A DNA stretch of 64,000 bases from Pseudomonas putida (GTDB lineage: Bacteria > Pseudomonadota > Gammaproteobacteria > Pseudomonadales > Pseudomonadaceae): contig NZ_CP011789.1 in assembly GCF_001636055.1 (NCBI RefSeq), positions 5,084,001 to 5,148,000 on the forward strand, given 5' to 3'. Position numbers and translations under genes: made by a program. The notes under the pieces are model-generated. The model did no database searches, had not been told where the DNA came from, and saw nothing but the letters and a program-made list of their open reading frames with translations. Every line of letters starts with the position of its first letter. The stretch's first letter is position 1. Positions 33,358-48,087 of this stretch are shown piece after piece.

Positions 33358-34700
33358 GCCAGCCCCTCCGCTGCCTGGGCGAACAGGCGCCCGCGTTCTT
33401 CGAAGTTCTTGAACATGTCGAGGCTGGCGCAGGCCGGCGACAGCAGCACCGCGTCACCTGGCTGGGCGAGCTCGGCGCAGCGCTGCACGGCTTGGTCCAG
33501 GGTCTTGACCCGGACCAGCGGCACGCTGTCGCCGAACGTCTCGGCCAGGCGCTCGGCGTCACGCCCCAGCAACACCACAGCGCGGCAATAGGCGGCGACT
33601 GGCTGACGCAAGGCGGCAAAATCAGCGCCCTTGCCGTCGCCACCGGCGATCAGTACCAGCTTGCCTTCGATGTCGGCACCCAGGCCTTCGATGGCGGCCA
33701 GTGCCGCGCCAACGTTGGTAGCCTTGGAGTCGTCGTACCAGTTCACGCCATTGCGCTCGCGGATCCACTGGCAGCGATGGACAAGGCCCTTGAACTCGCG
33801 CAGAGCCTCGAGCATCGGTTCGAACGGCAGACCGGCGGCATGGCCCAGAGCCAGGGCTGCCAGGGCATTGCTCTGGTTGTGCGCACCGCGGATCTTCAGC
33901 TCGCGCACCGGCATCAGGGTCTGGAATTCGAAGGCCAGATACTTCTCGCCCTCCACTTCACGCAGGCCAAAGGCCTTGAAGTCCGGGGCGTTGAGGCCGA
34001 ATGTCCAGCATGGACGACCTTCGACAGGCAGGGGCCGGCTGAGGGCGTCCTGACGGTTGACTACCACCTGTCGCGCACCGCGGAAGATGCGGTGCTTGGC
34101 CAGGTGATAAGCCGGCAGGCCACTGTAGCGGTCCATGTGGTCTTCGCTGATGTTCAGCACGGTGGCCACTTCGGCGTTGAGCTGATCGGTAGTCTCGAGC
34201 TGGAAGCTCGACAGCTCCATGACGTACAACTCGACCGCATCGTCGAGCAGGTCAAGCGCCGGGGTGCCGAGGTTGCCGCCGACAGCGACACGCTTGCCGG
34301 CCTTGGCAGCCATTTCGCCGACCAGGGTGGTCACCGTGCTCTTGGCGTTGGAGCCGCTGATGGCAACGATTGGCGCCTTGGCATGGCGTGCGAACAGCTC
34401 GATGTCACCGGAGAGTTTCACGCCGCGCGCGGCGGCCTGCTGCAACGCCGGGGTAGCCAAGGCCAGGCCCGGGCTTACGTAGAGCTCGTTAGCGCGGCAC
34501 AGGAAGTCCACATCCAGTTCACCACAGCGCACTTCCACCTGCGGGTATTCACGGCGCAGGGTTTCCAGTTCCGGCGGTTGCTCGCGGGTATCGGCGACCG
34601 CAAAGGCAATGCCCCGGTTCGCCAGGAAGCGAACCAGGGACATGCCGCTCTTGCCGAGGCCGACAACGATGCGGAATTGGTCGGAAGCGATCAGTGACAC
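33354..34700 (-). CDS. murD: UDP-N-acetylmuramoyl-L-alanine--D-glutamate ligase MurD
   Basis: 448 residues. N-terminal UDP-binding fold (IVVGLGKSGMSLVRFL), central ATP loop VAISGSNAKSTVTTLVGEM (a SxxKST version of the usual GTxGKST) and WYDDSKATNVGA, where the carbamylated-Lys/His region follows. It adds D-glutamate to UDP-MurNAc-L-Ala. It sits 6 bp after mraY. Confidence 0.97.
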   Translation of the reverse strand: MSLIASDQFRIVVGLGKSGMSLVRFLANRGIAFAVADTREQPPELETLRREYPQVEVRCGELDVDFLCRANELYVSPGLALATPALQQAAARGVKLSGDIELFARHAKAPIVAISGSNAKSTVTTLVGEMAAKAGKRVAVGGNLGTPALDLLDDAVELYVMELSSFQLETTDQLNAEVATVLNISEDHMDRYSGLPAYHLAKHRIFRGARQVVVNRQDALSRPLPVEGRPCWTFGLNAPDFKAFGLREVEGEKYLAFEFQTLMPVRELKIRGAHNQSNALAALALGHAAGLPFEPMLEALREFKGLVHRCQWIRERNGVNWYDDSKATNVGAALAAIEGLGADIEGKLVLIAGGDGKGADFAALRQPVAAYCRAVVLLGRDAERLAETFGDSVPLVRVKTLDQAVQRCAELAQPGDAVLLSPACASLDMFKNFEERGRLFAQAAEGLA

Positions 34701-34706
34701 GCTCGT

Positions 34707-35789
34707 TTACCTCAGCTTCAGGGTGGCAAGGCCGATCAGCACCAGAATCACGGTGATGATCCAGAATCGGACGATCACCCGCGGCTCGGGCCAACCCTTG
34801 AGTTCGAAATGGTGATGGATCGGCGCCATGCGGAACACACGCTTGCCGGTCAACTTGAACGATGCGACCTGGATCACCACCGACAGGGTTTCCACCACGA
34901 AGATGCCGCCCATGATGAACAGCACGATTTCCTGGCGGACGATCACGGCGATGGTGCCCAGCGCCGCACCCAGCGCCAGGGCACCGACGTCACCCATGAA
35001 GACCTGTGCCGGGTAGGTGTTGAACCAGAGGAAGCCCAGGCCTGCACCGATCAGCGCACCGCAGAACACGATCAGCTCACCCGAGCCCGGCACATAAGGG
35101 ATCAGCAGGTACTCGGCGAACTTCACGTTGCCCGACAGGTAGCAGAAGATGCCCAGCGCACCGCCGACCATCACCGTCGGCATGATCGCCAGACCATCGA
35201 GGCCGTCGGTCAGGTTGACCGCGTTGCTCGAACCGACGATGACGAAGTAGGTCAGCACCACGAAGCCAACGCCCAGGGGAATGGTGAAGTCCTTGAGGAA
35301 CGGCACGATCAGCGTGGTTTCGACGCTGGTCGGGGCGGTCATGTAGAGGAAGACCGCAGCCCCGAGGCCGAACACCGACTGCCAGAAGTACTTCCAGCGG
35401 CTCGGCAGGCCACGCGAGTTCTTCTCGATCACCTTGCGGTAGTCGTCGACCCAGCCGATGGCGCCGAACAGCAGGGTGACGATCAACACCACCCATACAT
35501 AGCGATTGGTCAGGTCGGCCCAGAGCAGGGTGCTGATGGCGATGGCAGACAGGATCAGCGCACCGCCCATGGTCGGGGTGCCGGACTTGGACAGGTGCGA
35601 TTGTGGGCCGTCGTTACGCACAGCCTGGCCGATCTGGCGAATCTGCAGGGTACGAATCATCCAGGGCCCCAGCCACAGTGCCAAGGACAACGCCGTCAAC
35701 ACACCCAGGATCCCGCGCAGGGACAGGTACTGGAAGACCGCGAAGCCCTTGTAGAACTGTTGCAGATACTCAGCCAACAGCAGCAGCAT
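34707..35789 (-). CDS. mraY: phospho-MurNAc-pentapeptide transferase MraY
   Basis: 360 residues, the normal length, from the ATG at 35787-35789 ([19 protein letters not shown]); the upstream open frame lies in murF. About ten membrane helices with the family motifs [10 protein letters not shown], the aspartate pair in [42 protein letters not shown] and the C-terminal [15 protein letters not shown]. It makes lipid I from UDP-MurNAc-pentapeptide and undecaprenyl phosphate in the inner membrane. Its start overlaps the murF stop. Confidence 0.98.
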   Translation of the reverse strand: MLLLLAEYLQQFYKGFAVFQYLSLRGILGVLTALSLALWLGPWMIRTLQIRQIGQAVRNDGPQSHLSKSGTPTMGGALILSAIAISTLLWADLTNRYVWVVLIVTLLFGAIGWVDDYRKVIEKNSRGLPSRWKYFWQSVFGLGAAVFLYMTAPTSVETTLIVPFLKDFTIPLGVGFVVLTYFVIVGSSNAVNLTDGLDGLAIMPTVMVGGALGIFCYLSGNVKFAEYLLIPYVPGSGELIVFCGALIGAGLGFLWFNTYPAQVFMGDVGALALGAALGTIAVIVRQEIVLFIMGGIFVVETLSVVIQVASFKLTGKRVFRMAPIHHHFELKGWPEPRVIVRFWIITVILVLIGLATLKLR

Positions 35790-37156
35790 TAATGTTTCTC
35801 CCCGCTGGCACCACACAATGCAGCCACGACGTTTTCCATCGCAGCGCTGCGTGAGCCCTTGATCAAGATAGTGGTATCGCTGACGCTCTCGGCACGAACG
35901 GCGTCGATCAGCTCAGCTTGAGTAGCGAAATGGCGGCCATTGGCGCCGAACGCCTGAACCGCGTGAACCATGTTGGTGCCAGTCGCGTACAAGGCATCGA
36001 CCTTGCCGCGTGCGTAGTCGCCCACCTGACGGTGGCCTTCCTCGGCCCATTGCCCCAGTTCGCCGATATCCCCGAGCACCAGGACGGTGCGTCCGGAAAA
36101 GCCGGCGAGTATATCAATGGCGGCACACATCGAGGTGGGATTTGCGTTGTAGGTGTCGTCGATCACCCGCGCACCGCTGGGCGCGATCTGTGCCACGGAA
36201 CGGCCCTTGACCGGCTGCACTGCGGCAAGGCCGGCGGCGATGCCCGGCAGGCTCACACCTACGGCATGGGCGCCAGCCGCAGCGGCCAGCGCGTTGGCGA
36301 CGTTATGCGTGCCAAGCAGGTTCAACTGCACCGGCGCACTGCCGCTTGGGCCGTGCAGGGTGAAGGAGGGGCAGCCGCGCGCGTCGCGACCGATGTCGCT
36401 GGCGTAGAAGTCGGCCTTCTCGTTGCTCAGGGCAAAGCTCAGCACCTGGCGCGCGCCGGCGCGCTTGTGCCAGATGTCAAAGGCCTTGTCGTCCAGGTTG
36501 AGCACGGCGATACCGCCCTCACCCAAACCTTCGAGAATCTCGCCCTTGGCCTCGACGATCTTCTCCGGCCCGCCGAATTCACCCACGTGGGCGGTGCCAG
36601 CGTTGTTGAGGATGACGACTTGTGGCCGGGTCAGGCCAACGGTGTAGCGAATCTCGCCGATGCGCGAAGCACCCAGCTCGATCACCGCCGCACTGTGATC
36701 GGGCGCGATCTCCAGCAACGTCAGTGGCGCGCCGAGGTCGTTGTTCAGGTTGCCACGGGTGGCATGTACCAGGCCACGGGTGCGCAGAATGGAGGCCAGC
36801 ATCTCCTTGACCGTGGTCTTGCCGCTGGAGCCGGTGATGGCGACCACCGGTTTGTCGAAGGCGGCGCGATTGAGCGCGCCCAGCAGGCCAAGCGCCACGC
36901 GGCAATCGGCGACCAGCAACTGCGGCAAGTCGACATCGGCGATTTCGCGCTCGACCAACGCGGCCACGGCGCCCTTGGCCTTCACATCGGCAAGGTAGTC
37001 GTGGCCATCGAAACGCGGGCCGGTCAGTGCAATGAACAGTTGCCCCGCAGCCACGCTGCGGCTGTCGATGCTGACACCGGTGAAGGTGGCGTCGGCCCCG
37101 ACCAGACGAGCACTCAGTGCTGCGGTCAGCTGGCTGAGTGTCATGGGCTTAAGCAT
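35789..37156 (-). CDS. murF: UDP-MurNAc-tripeptide--D-Ala-D-Ala ligase MurF
   Basis: 455 residues from the ATG at 37154-37156 ([18 protein letters not shown]), with GGGAGG upstream; the ATG four codons later is an alternative. ATP loop [21 protein letters not shown], then [14 protein letters not shown] and [17 protein letters not shown], typical of MurF. It adds D-Ala-D-Ala to complete the pentapeptide. It overlaps murE by 8 bp. Confidence 0.97.
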   Translation of the reverse strand: MLKPMTLSQLTAALSARLVGADATFTGVSIDSRSVAAGQLFIALTGPRFDGHDYLADVKAKGAVAALVEREIADVDLPQLLVADCRVALGLLGALNRAAFDKPVVAITGSSGKTTVKEMLASILRTRGLVHATRGNLNNDLGAPLTLLEIAPDHSAAVIELGASRIGEIRYTVGLTRPQVVILNNAGTAHVGEFGGPEKIVEAKGEILEGLGEGGIAVLNLDDKAFDIWHKRAGARQVLSFALSNEKADFYASDIGRDARGCPSFTLHGPSGSAPVQLNLLGTHNVANALAAAAGAHAVGVSLPGIAAGLAAVQPVKGRSVAQIAPSGARVIDDTYNANPTSMCAAIDILAGFSGRTVLVLGDIGELGQWAEEGHRQVGDYARGKVDALYATGTNMVHAVQAFGANGRHFATQAELIDAVRAESVSDTTILIKGSRSAAMENVVAALCGASGEKH

Positions 37157-38635
37157 GTGGAGCCTCCCAGGCTGAAAGCGCCTTCTCGGCTTCGACCAGA
37201 TCGGAGAAAACAAGGCGCTCGCCATTGATCTCCTGGTAATCCTCGTGCCCCTTGCCGGCCAGCACGATCACATCGTCGGCGGCAGCGGTGGCGATCAGGT
37301 GTGCGATGGCTTCGCCACGACCGGCGACGAACTCGGCGTCGGCAGGCTTGGCGAAACCTGGGCGAATGTCATCGAAGATCCGCAGCGGATCCTCGGTACG
37401 CGGGTTGTCGTCGGTGACCAGCACGCGGTCAGCCAGACGCTCGGCCACTTCGGCCATCAGCGGACGCTTGCCGCGATCGCGATCCCCGCCACAACCGAAC
37501 AGGCACAGCAGCTTGCCGTGGGCGTGTGGACGCAGGGCTTCGAGCACCTTTTCCAGCGCATCGGGGGTGTGCGCGTAATCGACCACCACCAGCGGTTTGG
37601 CGCCCCCGCCCAGGCGCTGCATGCGACCGACAGGCCCTTGCAATTGCGGGATGACTTTCAGGATTTCGTCCAGCGAGTAATCCAGCGCCAGCAGCGTGGC
37701 CACGGCTGCGAGCATGTTGCTCAGGTTGAAACGCCCGAGCAGTTGGCTGCGCAGTGTGCGTTCGCCTTGAGCGGTGACCAGGATGGCGCGCACGCCATCG
37801 TCGTCGAAATGGGCTTCGCGGCAGAACAGCGACGCGTCCGGGTTTTCCAGGCTATAGCTGAGCAGCCGGGTCTCGATATGATCGGCACTCGGGCGGCGAG
37901 CAAAGTCCTCGGCCAGACGACGACCAAAGGCGTCGTCCAGGTTGACCACCTGCCAACGCAGGCTCGGCCAGGCGAACAGCTTGGCCTTGGCGGCCTCGTA
38001 GGCCTGCATGCTGCCGTGGTAGTCCAGGTGATCGCGCGACAGGTTGGTCATCACCGCGATATCGAAGGCCAGTGCTGCCACGCGCCCCTGCTCCAGGGCA
38101 TGGGAAGACACTTCCATCGCCACGGCCTCAGCGCCACCCTTCTTCAGGTCGTTGAGCGTGGCTTGCACGGCAATCGGATCCGGCGTGGTCAGGCGGCCGC
38201 TCTGCAAGTCCCCGTAGAAACCGGTACCCAAGGTGCCGATCAGACCGCAGCGCTGGCCCAACTGATCAAGGGCCTGGGCGAGCAGTTGCGTCACGCTGGT
38301 CTTGCCGTTGGTGCCCGTCACACCGACCAGATTGAGTTGGCGGCTCGGCTCGCCATAGAAGCGGCCGGCGATGGCCGACAGTTGCGCGATCAGGCCCTTG
38401 ACCGGAATCAGCGGCACGTCGGTCAGCGGCAACACCGTGGCGCCCTGCTCTTCATAGGCGATGGCGGCGGCACCGCGGGCAAGCGCATCGGCGATGTGAT
38501 CACGACCATCGACCTTGGCACCTGGCACCGCCAGGAACAGATCACCCGGCCGCACCTGGCGGCTGTCGAGTGTCAGCTCGCGAATCAACGGATCGCGGCT
38601 GGCGTGGGCGAAAAGCTTGCTCAATGGCATCGTCA

Positions 38636-38636
<1 letters not shown>
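37149..38636 (-). CDS. murE: UDP-MurNAc-L-Ala-D-Glu--meso-DAP ligase MurE
   Basis: 495 residues from the ATG at 38634-38636 (MTMPLSKLFAHASRDPLI), overlapping the ftsI stop as TGATG, with GGAGGG upstream. ATP loop LVGVTGTNGKTSVTQLLAQ, the carbamylated-Lys region MEVSSHALEQGRV, and DNPRTEDP, the DNPR motif that selects meso-diaminopimelate as the third residue. DYAHTPDALE and FGCGGDRDRGKRP are also intact. Confidence 0.97.
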
Positions 38637-40655
<2,019 letters not shown>

Positions 40656-40659
<4 letters not shown>

Positions 40660-41603
40660 CGCAGTTTCTCCGCCACGCGCATGACGGCGCTGCGCGCACG
40701 CGGGTTGGCCTTGAGTTCCGCATCGGAGGCGAACTGCGCCTTACCGATCAGCTTGATACGAGGTTCGAAGACCTTGTGCTGCACCGGCAGGTTGCGTGGC
40801 AGGTTATCCGCCTCGCCCTTGACCAGCTTGCGCATGAACAGTTTGACGATACGGTCTTCCAGCGAGTGGAAGCTGATCACCGCCAGACGACCGCCGACTT
40901 CCAGCGCCTCGAGCGCGGCTTCGAGGCCGGCCTCCAAGTCACCCAGCTCGTTATTGACGTGAATGCGCAGCCCCTGGAAGGCGCGAGTTGCCGGGTTCTT
41001 GCCCTTTTCCCAAGCAGGGTTGGCGACCTTGAGCACTTCGGCCAGGTCGGCAGTACGGGTGAACGGCTGCTTCTCGCGACGCTCGACCACCGCACGCGCC
41101 ATGCGGCCGGCAAAACGCTCCTCGCCATACTCCTTGAACACGCGGGCTATTTCTTCGACGGGGGCGGTCGCGATGAACTCGGCCGCGCTGATGCCTTGGC
41201 CCGGATTCATGCGCATGTCCAGTGGGCCATCGTTGAGGAAACTGAAGCCGCGCTCGGGATCGTCCAGCTGTGGAGAGGAGACACCCAGGTCGAGCAGGAT
41301 ACCGCTGACCTTGCCATCCAGCGCGCGCGTGCGCACTTCATCACCGAGCTCGGCGAAGCTGCGCTGCACAATGACAAAGCGGCCGTCTTCGGCCGCCAGC
41401 GCTTGCCCCGTGGCAATCGCCTGTGGATCCTTGTCGAAGCCCAACAGCCGCCCTTGCGGCCCGAGCTTGCTGAGAATGAGACGACTGTGCCCTCCGCGAC
41501 CGAAGGTCCCGTCCAGATAGCAACCGTCGGCGCGCAGGGCCAATGCCTCGACAGCTTCGTCGAGCAATACGGTGATGTGGTTGAAGCCGCTATCTATCGT
41601 CAC
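40656..41603 (-). CDS. rsmH: 16S rRNA m4C1402 methyltransferase RsmH (MraW)
   Basis: 315 residues. SAM-binding motif [19 protein letters not shown] near residue 30, the signature [22 protein letters not shown] and the C-terminal [10 protein letters not shown]. It N4-methylates C1402 of 16S rRNA in the P site; RsmI, also in this window at 42792-43676, adds the 2'-O-methyl to the same nucleotide. Overlaps mraZ by 4 bp. Confidence 0.98.
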
Positions 41604-42055
41604 AGGATCAGGTCACGCAGTTCATCGGGCATGGCGCCCGGTTGTTGAATAGCTGCGAGGTCGGCTGCCGAAACCGCGTTCCAGGCATCCTCATCCCACA
41701 GCTGGAATTTGTTCAGTTGCCCCACCAGCATCGCCTTCTTGTCGAGCTTGGCGTACTCACGCAAACGGGGCGGCACCAGGAAACGACCACTGCCATCGAG
41801 CTCCAGGTCCACCGCATTACCGATCAGCAAACGCTGCAGGCGACGGTTTTCCTCACGCAGCGACGGCAAGGCACGCAACTTGGCTTCTATCTGTTCCCAC
41901 TCATCGAGGGGATAAACACACAAGCAGGGGTCAACAGCGTCGATGGTCACGATAAGTTGACCATTGCAACGCGAATCGAGCTCGTCACGGTACCGGCTCG
42001 GCATGGCGAGACGGCCCTTTGCATCGAGGCTGACGGCGTTGGCTCCGCGGAACAC
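41600..42055 (-). CDS. mraZ: transcriptional regulator MraZ
   Basis: 151 residues starting with GTG at 42053-42055 (read as [19 protein letters not shown]), which is where family similarity begins; the ATG 18 bp upstream adds six unrelated residues. Two SpoVT/AbrB-like beta folds, each with a DxxGR motif ([10 protein letters not shown] and [10 protein letters not shown]). MraZ forms a ring that binds spaced TGGGN repeats and represses its own dcw promoter; three such repeats lie just upstream (42097-42121). Confidence 0.97.
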   Translation of the reverse strand: MFRGANAVSLDAKGRLAMPSRYRDELDSRCNGQLIVTIDAVDPCLCVYPLDEWEQIEAKLRALPSLREENRRLQRLLIGNAVDLELDGSGRFLVPPRLREYAKLDKKAMLVGQLNKFQLWDEDAWNAVSAADLAAIQQPGAMPDELRDLIL

Positions 42056-42096
42056 GGCTGCGATTCCCCACAATGTTAACTTTTTTGTGCCAGAAA

Positions 42097-42121
42097 ACCC
42101 ACTTCATCCCACTTTCTGCCA
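42097..42121 (-). promoter_or_regulatory. three MraZ-type operator repeats before mraZ
   Basis: On the minus strand TGGCA, TGGGA and TGGGT recur with five bases between each (positions 42117-42121, 42107-42111, 42097-42101), the 10-bp phased TGGNN pattern bound by E. coli MraZ. They lie directly downstream of the -10 element, about 40 bp before the mraZ GTG, where bound MraZ would block initiation. Confidence 0.85.
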
Positions 42122-42130
42122 CTTGCGCAC

Positions 42131-42160
42131 ACTATAGGAATCCGTCCGCCACACCGTCAA
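42131..42160 (-). promoter_or_regulatory. main dcw promoter (Pmra)
   Basis: On the minus strand TTGACG (42155-42160), an 18-bp spacer and TATAGT (42131-42136) form a strong sigma-70 promoter. Transcription would start near 42124, inside or next to the MraZ repeats. The remaining sequence to the rnpB 3' end (42162-42363) holds no gene that I can see, only AT-richer DNA with weak possible -10 elements. Confidence 0.85.
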
Positions 42161-42363
42161 GGCGCGTTCATAAGGAAAACCCTTACAGGACCGAGATTTA
42201 GCGCAACAAAGGAAGGCGGAAGGACTACCGGGAGAAAAAACTGGCGGGAAAAATCAAGCGCACTCAAACGGATAGAGTGTGAAGTTAAAGTGAATTATCA
42301 AGAGTAAGAACTTTTCGGCATTACCAGAAGGGATCTGCTATCGATTCAAGCAGGAAAAGAAGA

Positions 42364-42727
42364 GGTGGAGAGTCGATCTGTAAGCCGGGTTTTGTCGAGG
42401 ACAGTCATTCCTCTACGACGGCCATCACTGGACGCCTCTAGCAACCTACCCGGTTCCGACGCGGGCCACGCCATAAGGAACCCTATTTGGTCTTGCTCCG
42501 AGTGGGGTTTACCTAGCCACGAACTGTTGCCAGTCGTGCGGTGCGCTCTTACCGCACCTTTTCACCCTTACCGGCACCGAAGTGCTTAGGCGGTTGTTTT
42601 CTGTGGCACTTTCCGTAGGCTCGCGCCTCCCAGGCGTTACCTGGCACTCTGCCCTGCGGAGCCCGGACTTTCCTCCCCCTGCTTTTGCGGAACAAATGCA
42701 GGCAGCGACTGTCCGATCGACTCTCCG
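42364..42727 (-). ncRNA. rnpB: RNase P RNA (M1 RNA), bacterial type A
   Basis: Read on the minus strand the RNA has the universal P4 region GAGGAAAGTCCGGGCTCC near the 5' end, the GGTAAGGGTGAAAAGGTGCG region and the 3' element CCCGGCTTACAGATCGACTC, with 5' GGAGAGTCGATC pairing with the 3' GATCGACTCTCC to close helix P1. The length, about 364 nt, fits. It is the catalytic RNA that trims tRNA 5' leaders. The exact ends are set from the P1 pairing and may shift by a few bases. It lies between rsmI and the dcw promoter, all on the minus strand. Confidence 0.97.
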
Positions 42728-42791
42728 CCGGTAAGGGTAACGGCAGGCGCGAGCAAGAACAAGCAATACCGCAAATAATATCATTACGCCA

Positions 42792-43676
42792 TCAATGGCT
42801 TTTCTGTTTATCCAGCGCCGCTTGATAAAGAAGATTCTTGCGCACGCCGGTAATTTCCGCCGCCAATGCCGCCGCCCGCTTGAGCGGCAATTCCGCCAGC
42901 AGCAGGTCCAGTACACGCATGGCGTCGCTGCTGATCGCCTGATCGTCTTGCGGCGCACTCCAGCCCGCGACCAGCACCACGCATTCCCCACGCTGCTGAT
43001 TGGTATCCGCTGCGACAAAGGCGCGCAACTCGGCCAACGGCAACCCCTTGAGCGTCTCGAACGTCTTGGTCAGCTCTCGCGCCAGAACGGCCGGGCGCGC
43101 TCCCCCGAATACCGCCTCCATGTCCTCCAGGCATTCGAGGATGCGATGCGGCGCCTCATAGAAGATCAAGGTCCGGGGCTCCTCCTTGACCTGCTCCAGT
43201 CGCGCACGGCGCCCGACAGCCTTTGCCGGCAGGAAGCCTTCGAAGATGAAGCGATCAGAGGGCAGCCCCGCTGCCGACAGCGCAGCGATCAGCGCACACG
43301 CCCCTGGCACCGGCACCACCCTCACCCCGGCAGCCCGCGCCTGGCGCACCAGGTGATAGCCCGGATCGGAAATCAGCGGTGTGCCGGCGTCGGACACCAG
43401 CGCCACATCGTCACCCGCCAGCAAGCGCGTGATGAAGCGACTGCCTTCGTCGCGCTCGTTGTGCTCATGGCAGGCCGCCAGCGGCGTCTCGATGCCGAAG
43501 TGCTGCAGCAGGCGCACAGAATGGCGGGTATCCTCGGCCGCGATCAGCGCCACGCCGGCCAGCACCTTGAGTGCCCGGGCGCTCATGTCGTCGAGGTTGC
43601 CGATGGGCGTCGCAACGACGTAAAGCGTACCCGCTATGGATTTTGGAACCCCTGCAACATCAGTCACTGCACACAC
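42792..43676 (-). CDS. rsmI: 16S rRNA 2'-O-ribose C1402 methyltransferase RsmI
   Basis: 294 residues of the tetrapyrrole-methylase (SPOUT-unlike, class III) fold: [23 protein letters not shown] at the N-terminus, [16 protein letters not shown], and [21 protein letters not shown], which hold the SAM-binding glycine/proline residues. The C-terminal helical part (about 230-290) is the RsmI-specific tail. It modifies the same ribosomal nucleotide as RsmH. It is divergent from lpoA, as in many gamma-proteobacteria. Confidence 0.96.
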   Translation of the reverse strand: MCAVTDVAGVPKSIAGTLYVVATPIGNLDDMSARALKVLAGVALIAAEDTRHSVRLLQHFGIETPLAACHEHNERDEGSRFITRLLAGDDVALVSDAGTPLISDPGYHLVRQARAAGVRVVPVPGACALIAALSAAGLPSDRFIFEGFLPAKAVGRRARLEQVKEEPRTLIFYEAPHRILECLEDMEAVFGGARPAVLARELTKTFETLKGLPLAELRAFVAADTNQQRGECVVLVAGWSAPQDDQAISSDAMRVLDLLLAELPLKRAAALAAEITGVRKNLLYQAALDKQKSH

Positions 43677-43854
43677 CTGTCTTGCCGATCAAAGGCGCCA
43701 TTGTAGCCCGAGCGCCCGCAACAAGGCGCAAAGAACTTGGCCGCCATCCCCTGACATGCGACCTATAGTGAAGGATCAGCGTCAGCAAGATCGCGCCCCG
43801 GCCAGCGCTTGGGTACAATTGTCGGCCAACTTGATCGAGTAACAGGACCCTTAC

Positions 43855-45671
43855 ATGATCGCTTGCCTGCGGCTGCTCACAGCCCTCTGTCTCGCTGCCC
43901 TGCTGGCAGCCTGCGCCAGCTCGCCCTCATCCAGCCTGGGCGAACTGCCACGCACCCCCGACGCCAGCATCGAGCAACTGCTCGAGAAGGCGGCTTCCAG
44001 CAAGTCCGCCGAAGACGCCGCGCTGCTGCGCCTGAGCGCCGCCGACATGGCCTACCGGCAGAAGGACTTCCCACGCGCCGCACGCATCCTCGAGCAGGTT
44101 CCACTGGACACGCTCAAACCCGCCCAACAGGTGTTCGCCAGCACCCTGGCCGCCGAACTGGCGATGAGCCGCAACCAGCCCAAAGCCGCCCTCGGCGCCC
44201 TGTCGCACCCAAGCCTGCAACGCGTCGGCGAGCTGCCCGAAGAGCTGCAGGTACGCACCTATAGCGTGCATGCTGCAGCCCTCGAAGCCGACGGCCAGGC
44301 ACTTCCTGCGGCCCAGCAGCGCATCCTGCTGGCTCCGCTGCTCAGCGGCCCGGACGCGACAAAGAATAACGATGCCATCTGGTCGCTGGTAGCCTCGCTG
44401 CCCGCCGACCAATTGCAGCAACCGGCCAGCAACCCGACCCTCGCCGGCTGGACCAGCCTGGCCCTGGCGGTCAAGAGCGCCGGCACCCTGGAACAGCAGC
44501 AGGCCGCCATCGATAGCTGGCGCCAGCAACATGCCGATCATCCGGCCGCCAAGCAGTTGCCTGACGCACTGGTCAAACTCAAGCAACTGGCCAGCCAGCC
44601 GCTGACCAAGATCGCCCTGCTGCTGCCACAGGAAGGCCCGCTGGCCGGTGTAGCCCGTGCACTGCGCGACGGCTTCATGGCAGCCCACTTCCAGGCCCAG
44701 CAATCCGGCCAGCCAGCGCCGGCGGTTCAGGTTTTCGACAGCTCGCGCCTCACCTCGCTGGATGACTTCTATCGCCAGGCCCAGGCGGCCGGCGTACAGC
44801 TGGTGATCGGTCCGCTCGAAAAACCACTGGTGAAGAAACTCGCCGACTACCCGCAACTGCCCATCACCACCCTGGCGCTGAACTACGCCGAGGCCGGGCA
44901 GAAATCGCCACCACAACTGTTCCAGTTCGGCCTCGCCGCCGAGGACGAAGCCCGCGAAGTCTCTCGCCGTGCCCGCGCAGACGGCCTGGTCCGCGCCGTG
45001 GCCCTGGTGCCGAGCGGCGAATGGGGCGACCGCGTGCTCGCAGCTTTCCGCCAGGACTGGGAAGGCAACGGCGGCACCCTGCTCGCTGCCGAGCGCATCG
45101 CCCAGCCGGTGGCCCTGGCTCAACAGATCGCCGATCTGTTCCAGCTGCGCCAGAGCGAAGGTCGCGCCAAGAGCCTGCAGAGTGCCGTGGGTGGCAATGT
45201 CGCCGCACAACCGTCGCGTCGCCAGGACATCGACTTCATCTTCCTCGCTGCCACCCCGCAGCAGGCCCAACAGATCAAGCCGACCCTCAACTTCCAGTAC
45301 GCGGGTGACGTGCCGGTCTATGCGACCTCCAACCTCTACAGCGCCAGTGGAGACGTGAACCAGTACAACGACATGAACGGCATTCGCTTCTGCGAAACCC
45401 CATGGCTGCTGGACAACACCAACAGCTTGCGCCAGCAGGTGGTCCAGCAGTGGCCACAGGCTGCCGGCAGCCTGGGTCGCCTGTACGCCATGGGGGTCGA
45501 TGCCTATAGCCTGGCGCCACGCCTCGGCCAGCTCAAGGCGCTGCCTGACAACCGCGTCGAGGGCCTGTCCGGCAGCCTGAGCATCAACGCCAACCAGCGT
45601 ATCGAGCGCCAACTGCCCTGGGCCGAGTTCTCCGGCGGCCAGGTCAAGCGCCTGCCGGACACGGCTCGCTG

Positions 45672-45672
<1 letters not shown>
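43855..45672 (+). CDS. lpoA: LpoA-type outer-membrane lipoprotein activator of penicillin-binding protein (LppC)
   Basis: 605 residues. A lipoprotein signal peptide ends in LLAAC, so C20 is the lipidated residue. Residues about 25-260 are TPR-like helices (LLRLSAADMAYRQKDFPRAARIL), and about 260-605 is a periplasmic-binding-protein-like domain (KIALLLPQEGPLAGVARALRDGF, QLVIGPLEKPLVKKLADY, FIFLAATPQQAQQIKP). LpoA reaches from the outer membrane to activate PBP1A. It is the first gene of an operon with yraN, gmhA and dolP. Confidence 0.94.
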
Positions 45673-47300
<1,628 letters not shown>

Positions 47301-47380
47301 TATCCAGGGCCACGGCGCGCGATGAATGCGCGCTGTGGCCCATCGCACCAGGTATTGCCGCAAACAACCCAGGAAAGCCC

Positions 47381-47599
47381 ATGAAGAAGTCCCTGCTGTC
47401 CCTTCTCGCCATCACCGCCTTCGCCACCTTGGCCGGCTGCTCCACCCCGAGCACGATCACCCTCAACGACGGCCGCGAGCTGCAGACGCTCGACACGCCA
47501 AAGTTCGACAAAGATTCGGGCTTCTACGAATTCAAGCAGCTGGACGGCAAGCCGACCCGCATCAACAAGGACCAGGTCCGTACGATCAAGGACCTGTAA
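47381..47599 (+). CDS. YgdI/YgdR-family (DUF903) small lipoprotein
   Basis: 72 residues from the ATG at 47381 (MKKSLLSLLAITAFATLAGC); C20 is the lipidated Cys. The mature part is one SH3-like DUF903 domain: STITLNDGRELQTLDTPKF and GFYEFKQLDGKPTRINKDQV. Function unknown. The longer frame from 47297 has no ribosome site and would bury the signal peptide. Followed by a strong terminator. Confidence 0.92.
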   Translation: MKKSLLSLLAITAFATLAGCSTPSTITLNDGRELQTLDTPKFDKDSGFYEFKQLDGKPTRINKDQVRTIKDL

Positions 47600-47612
47600 T
47601 CCGAACTTGAAT

Positions 47613-47644
47613 AAAAAAGGCGATCCGGATGGATCGCCTTTTTT
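47613..47644. terminator. bidirectional terminator between ygdI-like gene and sspB
   Basis: AAAAAAGGCGATCC, loop GGAT, GGATCGCCTTTTTT: a 14-base perfect stem including A and T tracts, between converging stop codons. Confidence 0.95.
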
Positions 47645-47645
47645 A

Positions 47646-48077
47646 TTACTTGACCACTTTCAAGCTCGGCCGCCCAGTGGGTCGCGGCGGCTGGCCACCA
47701 CCCTCCGGCGGGCCATCATCATCAGGCTCGACGCCTTCCTCATCGAGCTCTTCGCCATCCATCAACGGCGGCTCCAGCTCGAACACCATGCCCTGGCCAT
47801 TCTCTCGAGCATAGATCCCCAGGATCGCGCCTGCCGGCACATAGAGCGAATGGGCCACGCCACTGAAGCGCCCCTCGAAGCTCACCGCGTCGTTGTCCAT
47901 GTGCAGGTTACGCACGGCGCTGGGCGAGATGTTCAAGACGATCTGGCCATCGCTGGCAAATCCCTGGGGCACCTGGACCGCCGGATACTCGGCATTGACC
48001 AGCATATGGGGGGTGCAATCGTTGTCGACGATCCACTCGTACAGTGCTCTAACCAGATAGGGGCGACTGGAGTTCAT
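47646..48077 (-). CDS. sspB: ClpXP adaptor SspB
   Basis: 143 residues from the ATG at 48075-48077 (MNSSRPYLVRALYEWIVDN), six bases after AAGGAG. The substrate-binding fold covers about 1-110 (TPHMLVNAEYPAVQVPQGF, GQIVLNISPSAVRNL); an acidic flexible linker rich in E, D and P leads to the C-terminal XB motif RPSLKVVK that docks on ClpX. It delivers ssrA-tagged proteins to ClpXP. It lies 10 bp after sspA. Confidence 0.96.
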   Translation of the reverse strand: MNSSRPYLVRALYEWIVDNDCTPHMLVNAEYPAVQVPQGFASDGQIVLNISPSAVRNLHMDNDAVSFEGRFSGVAHSLYVPAGAILGIYARENGQGMVFELEPPLMDGEELDEEGVEPDDDGPPEGGGQPPRPTGRPSLKVVK

Positions 48078-48087
48078 CAACGGCTCC

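Noticed and set aside
42509..43018. 169-residue minus-strand frame spanning part of rnpB and the rsmI 3' end
   Set aside because: It runs over the folded RNase P RNA and a reading frame of rsmI; it cannot be a gene.
43927..45612. 561-residue minus-strand frame opposite lpoA
   Set aside because: Antisense shadow of lpoA, which has a clear lipobox and conserved order.
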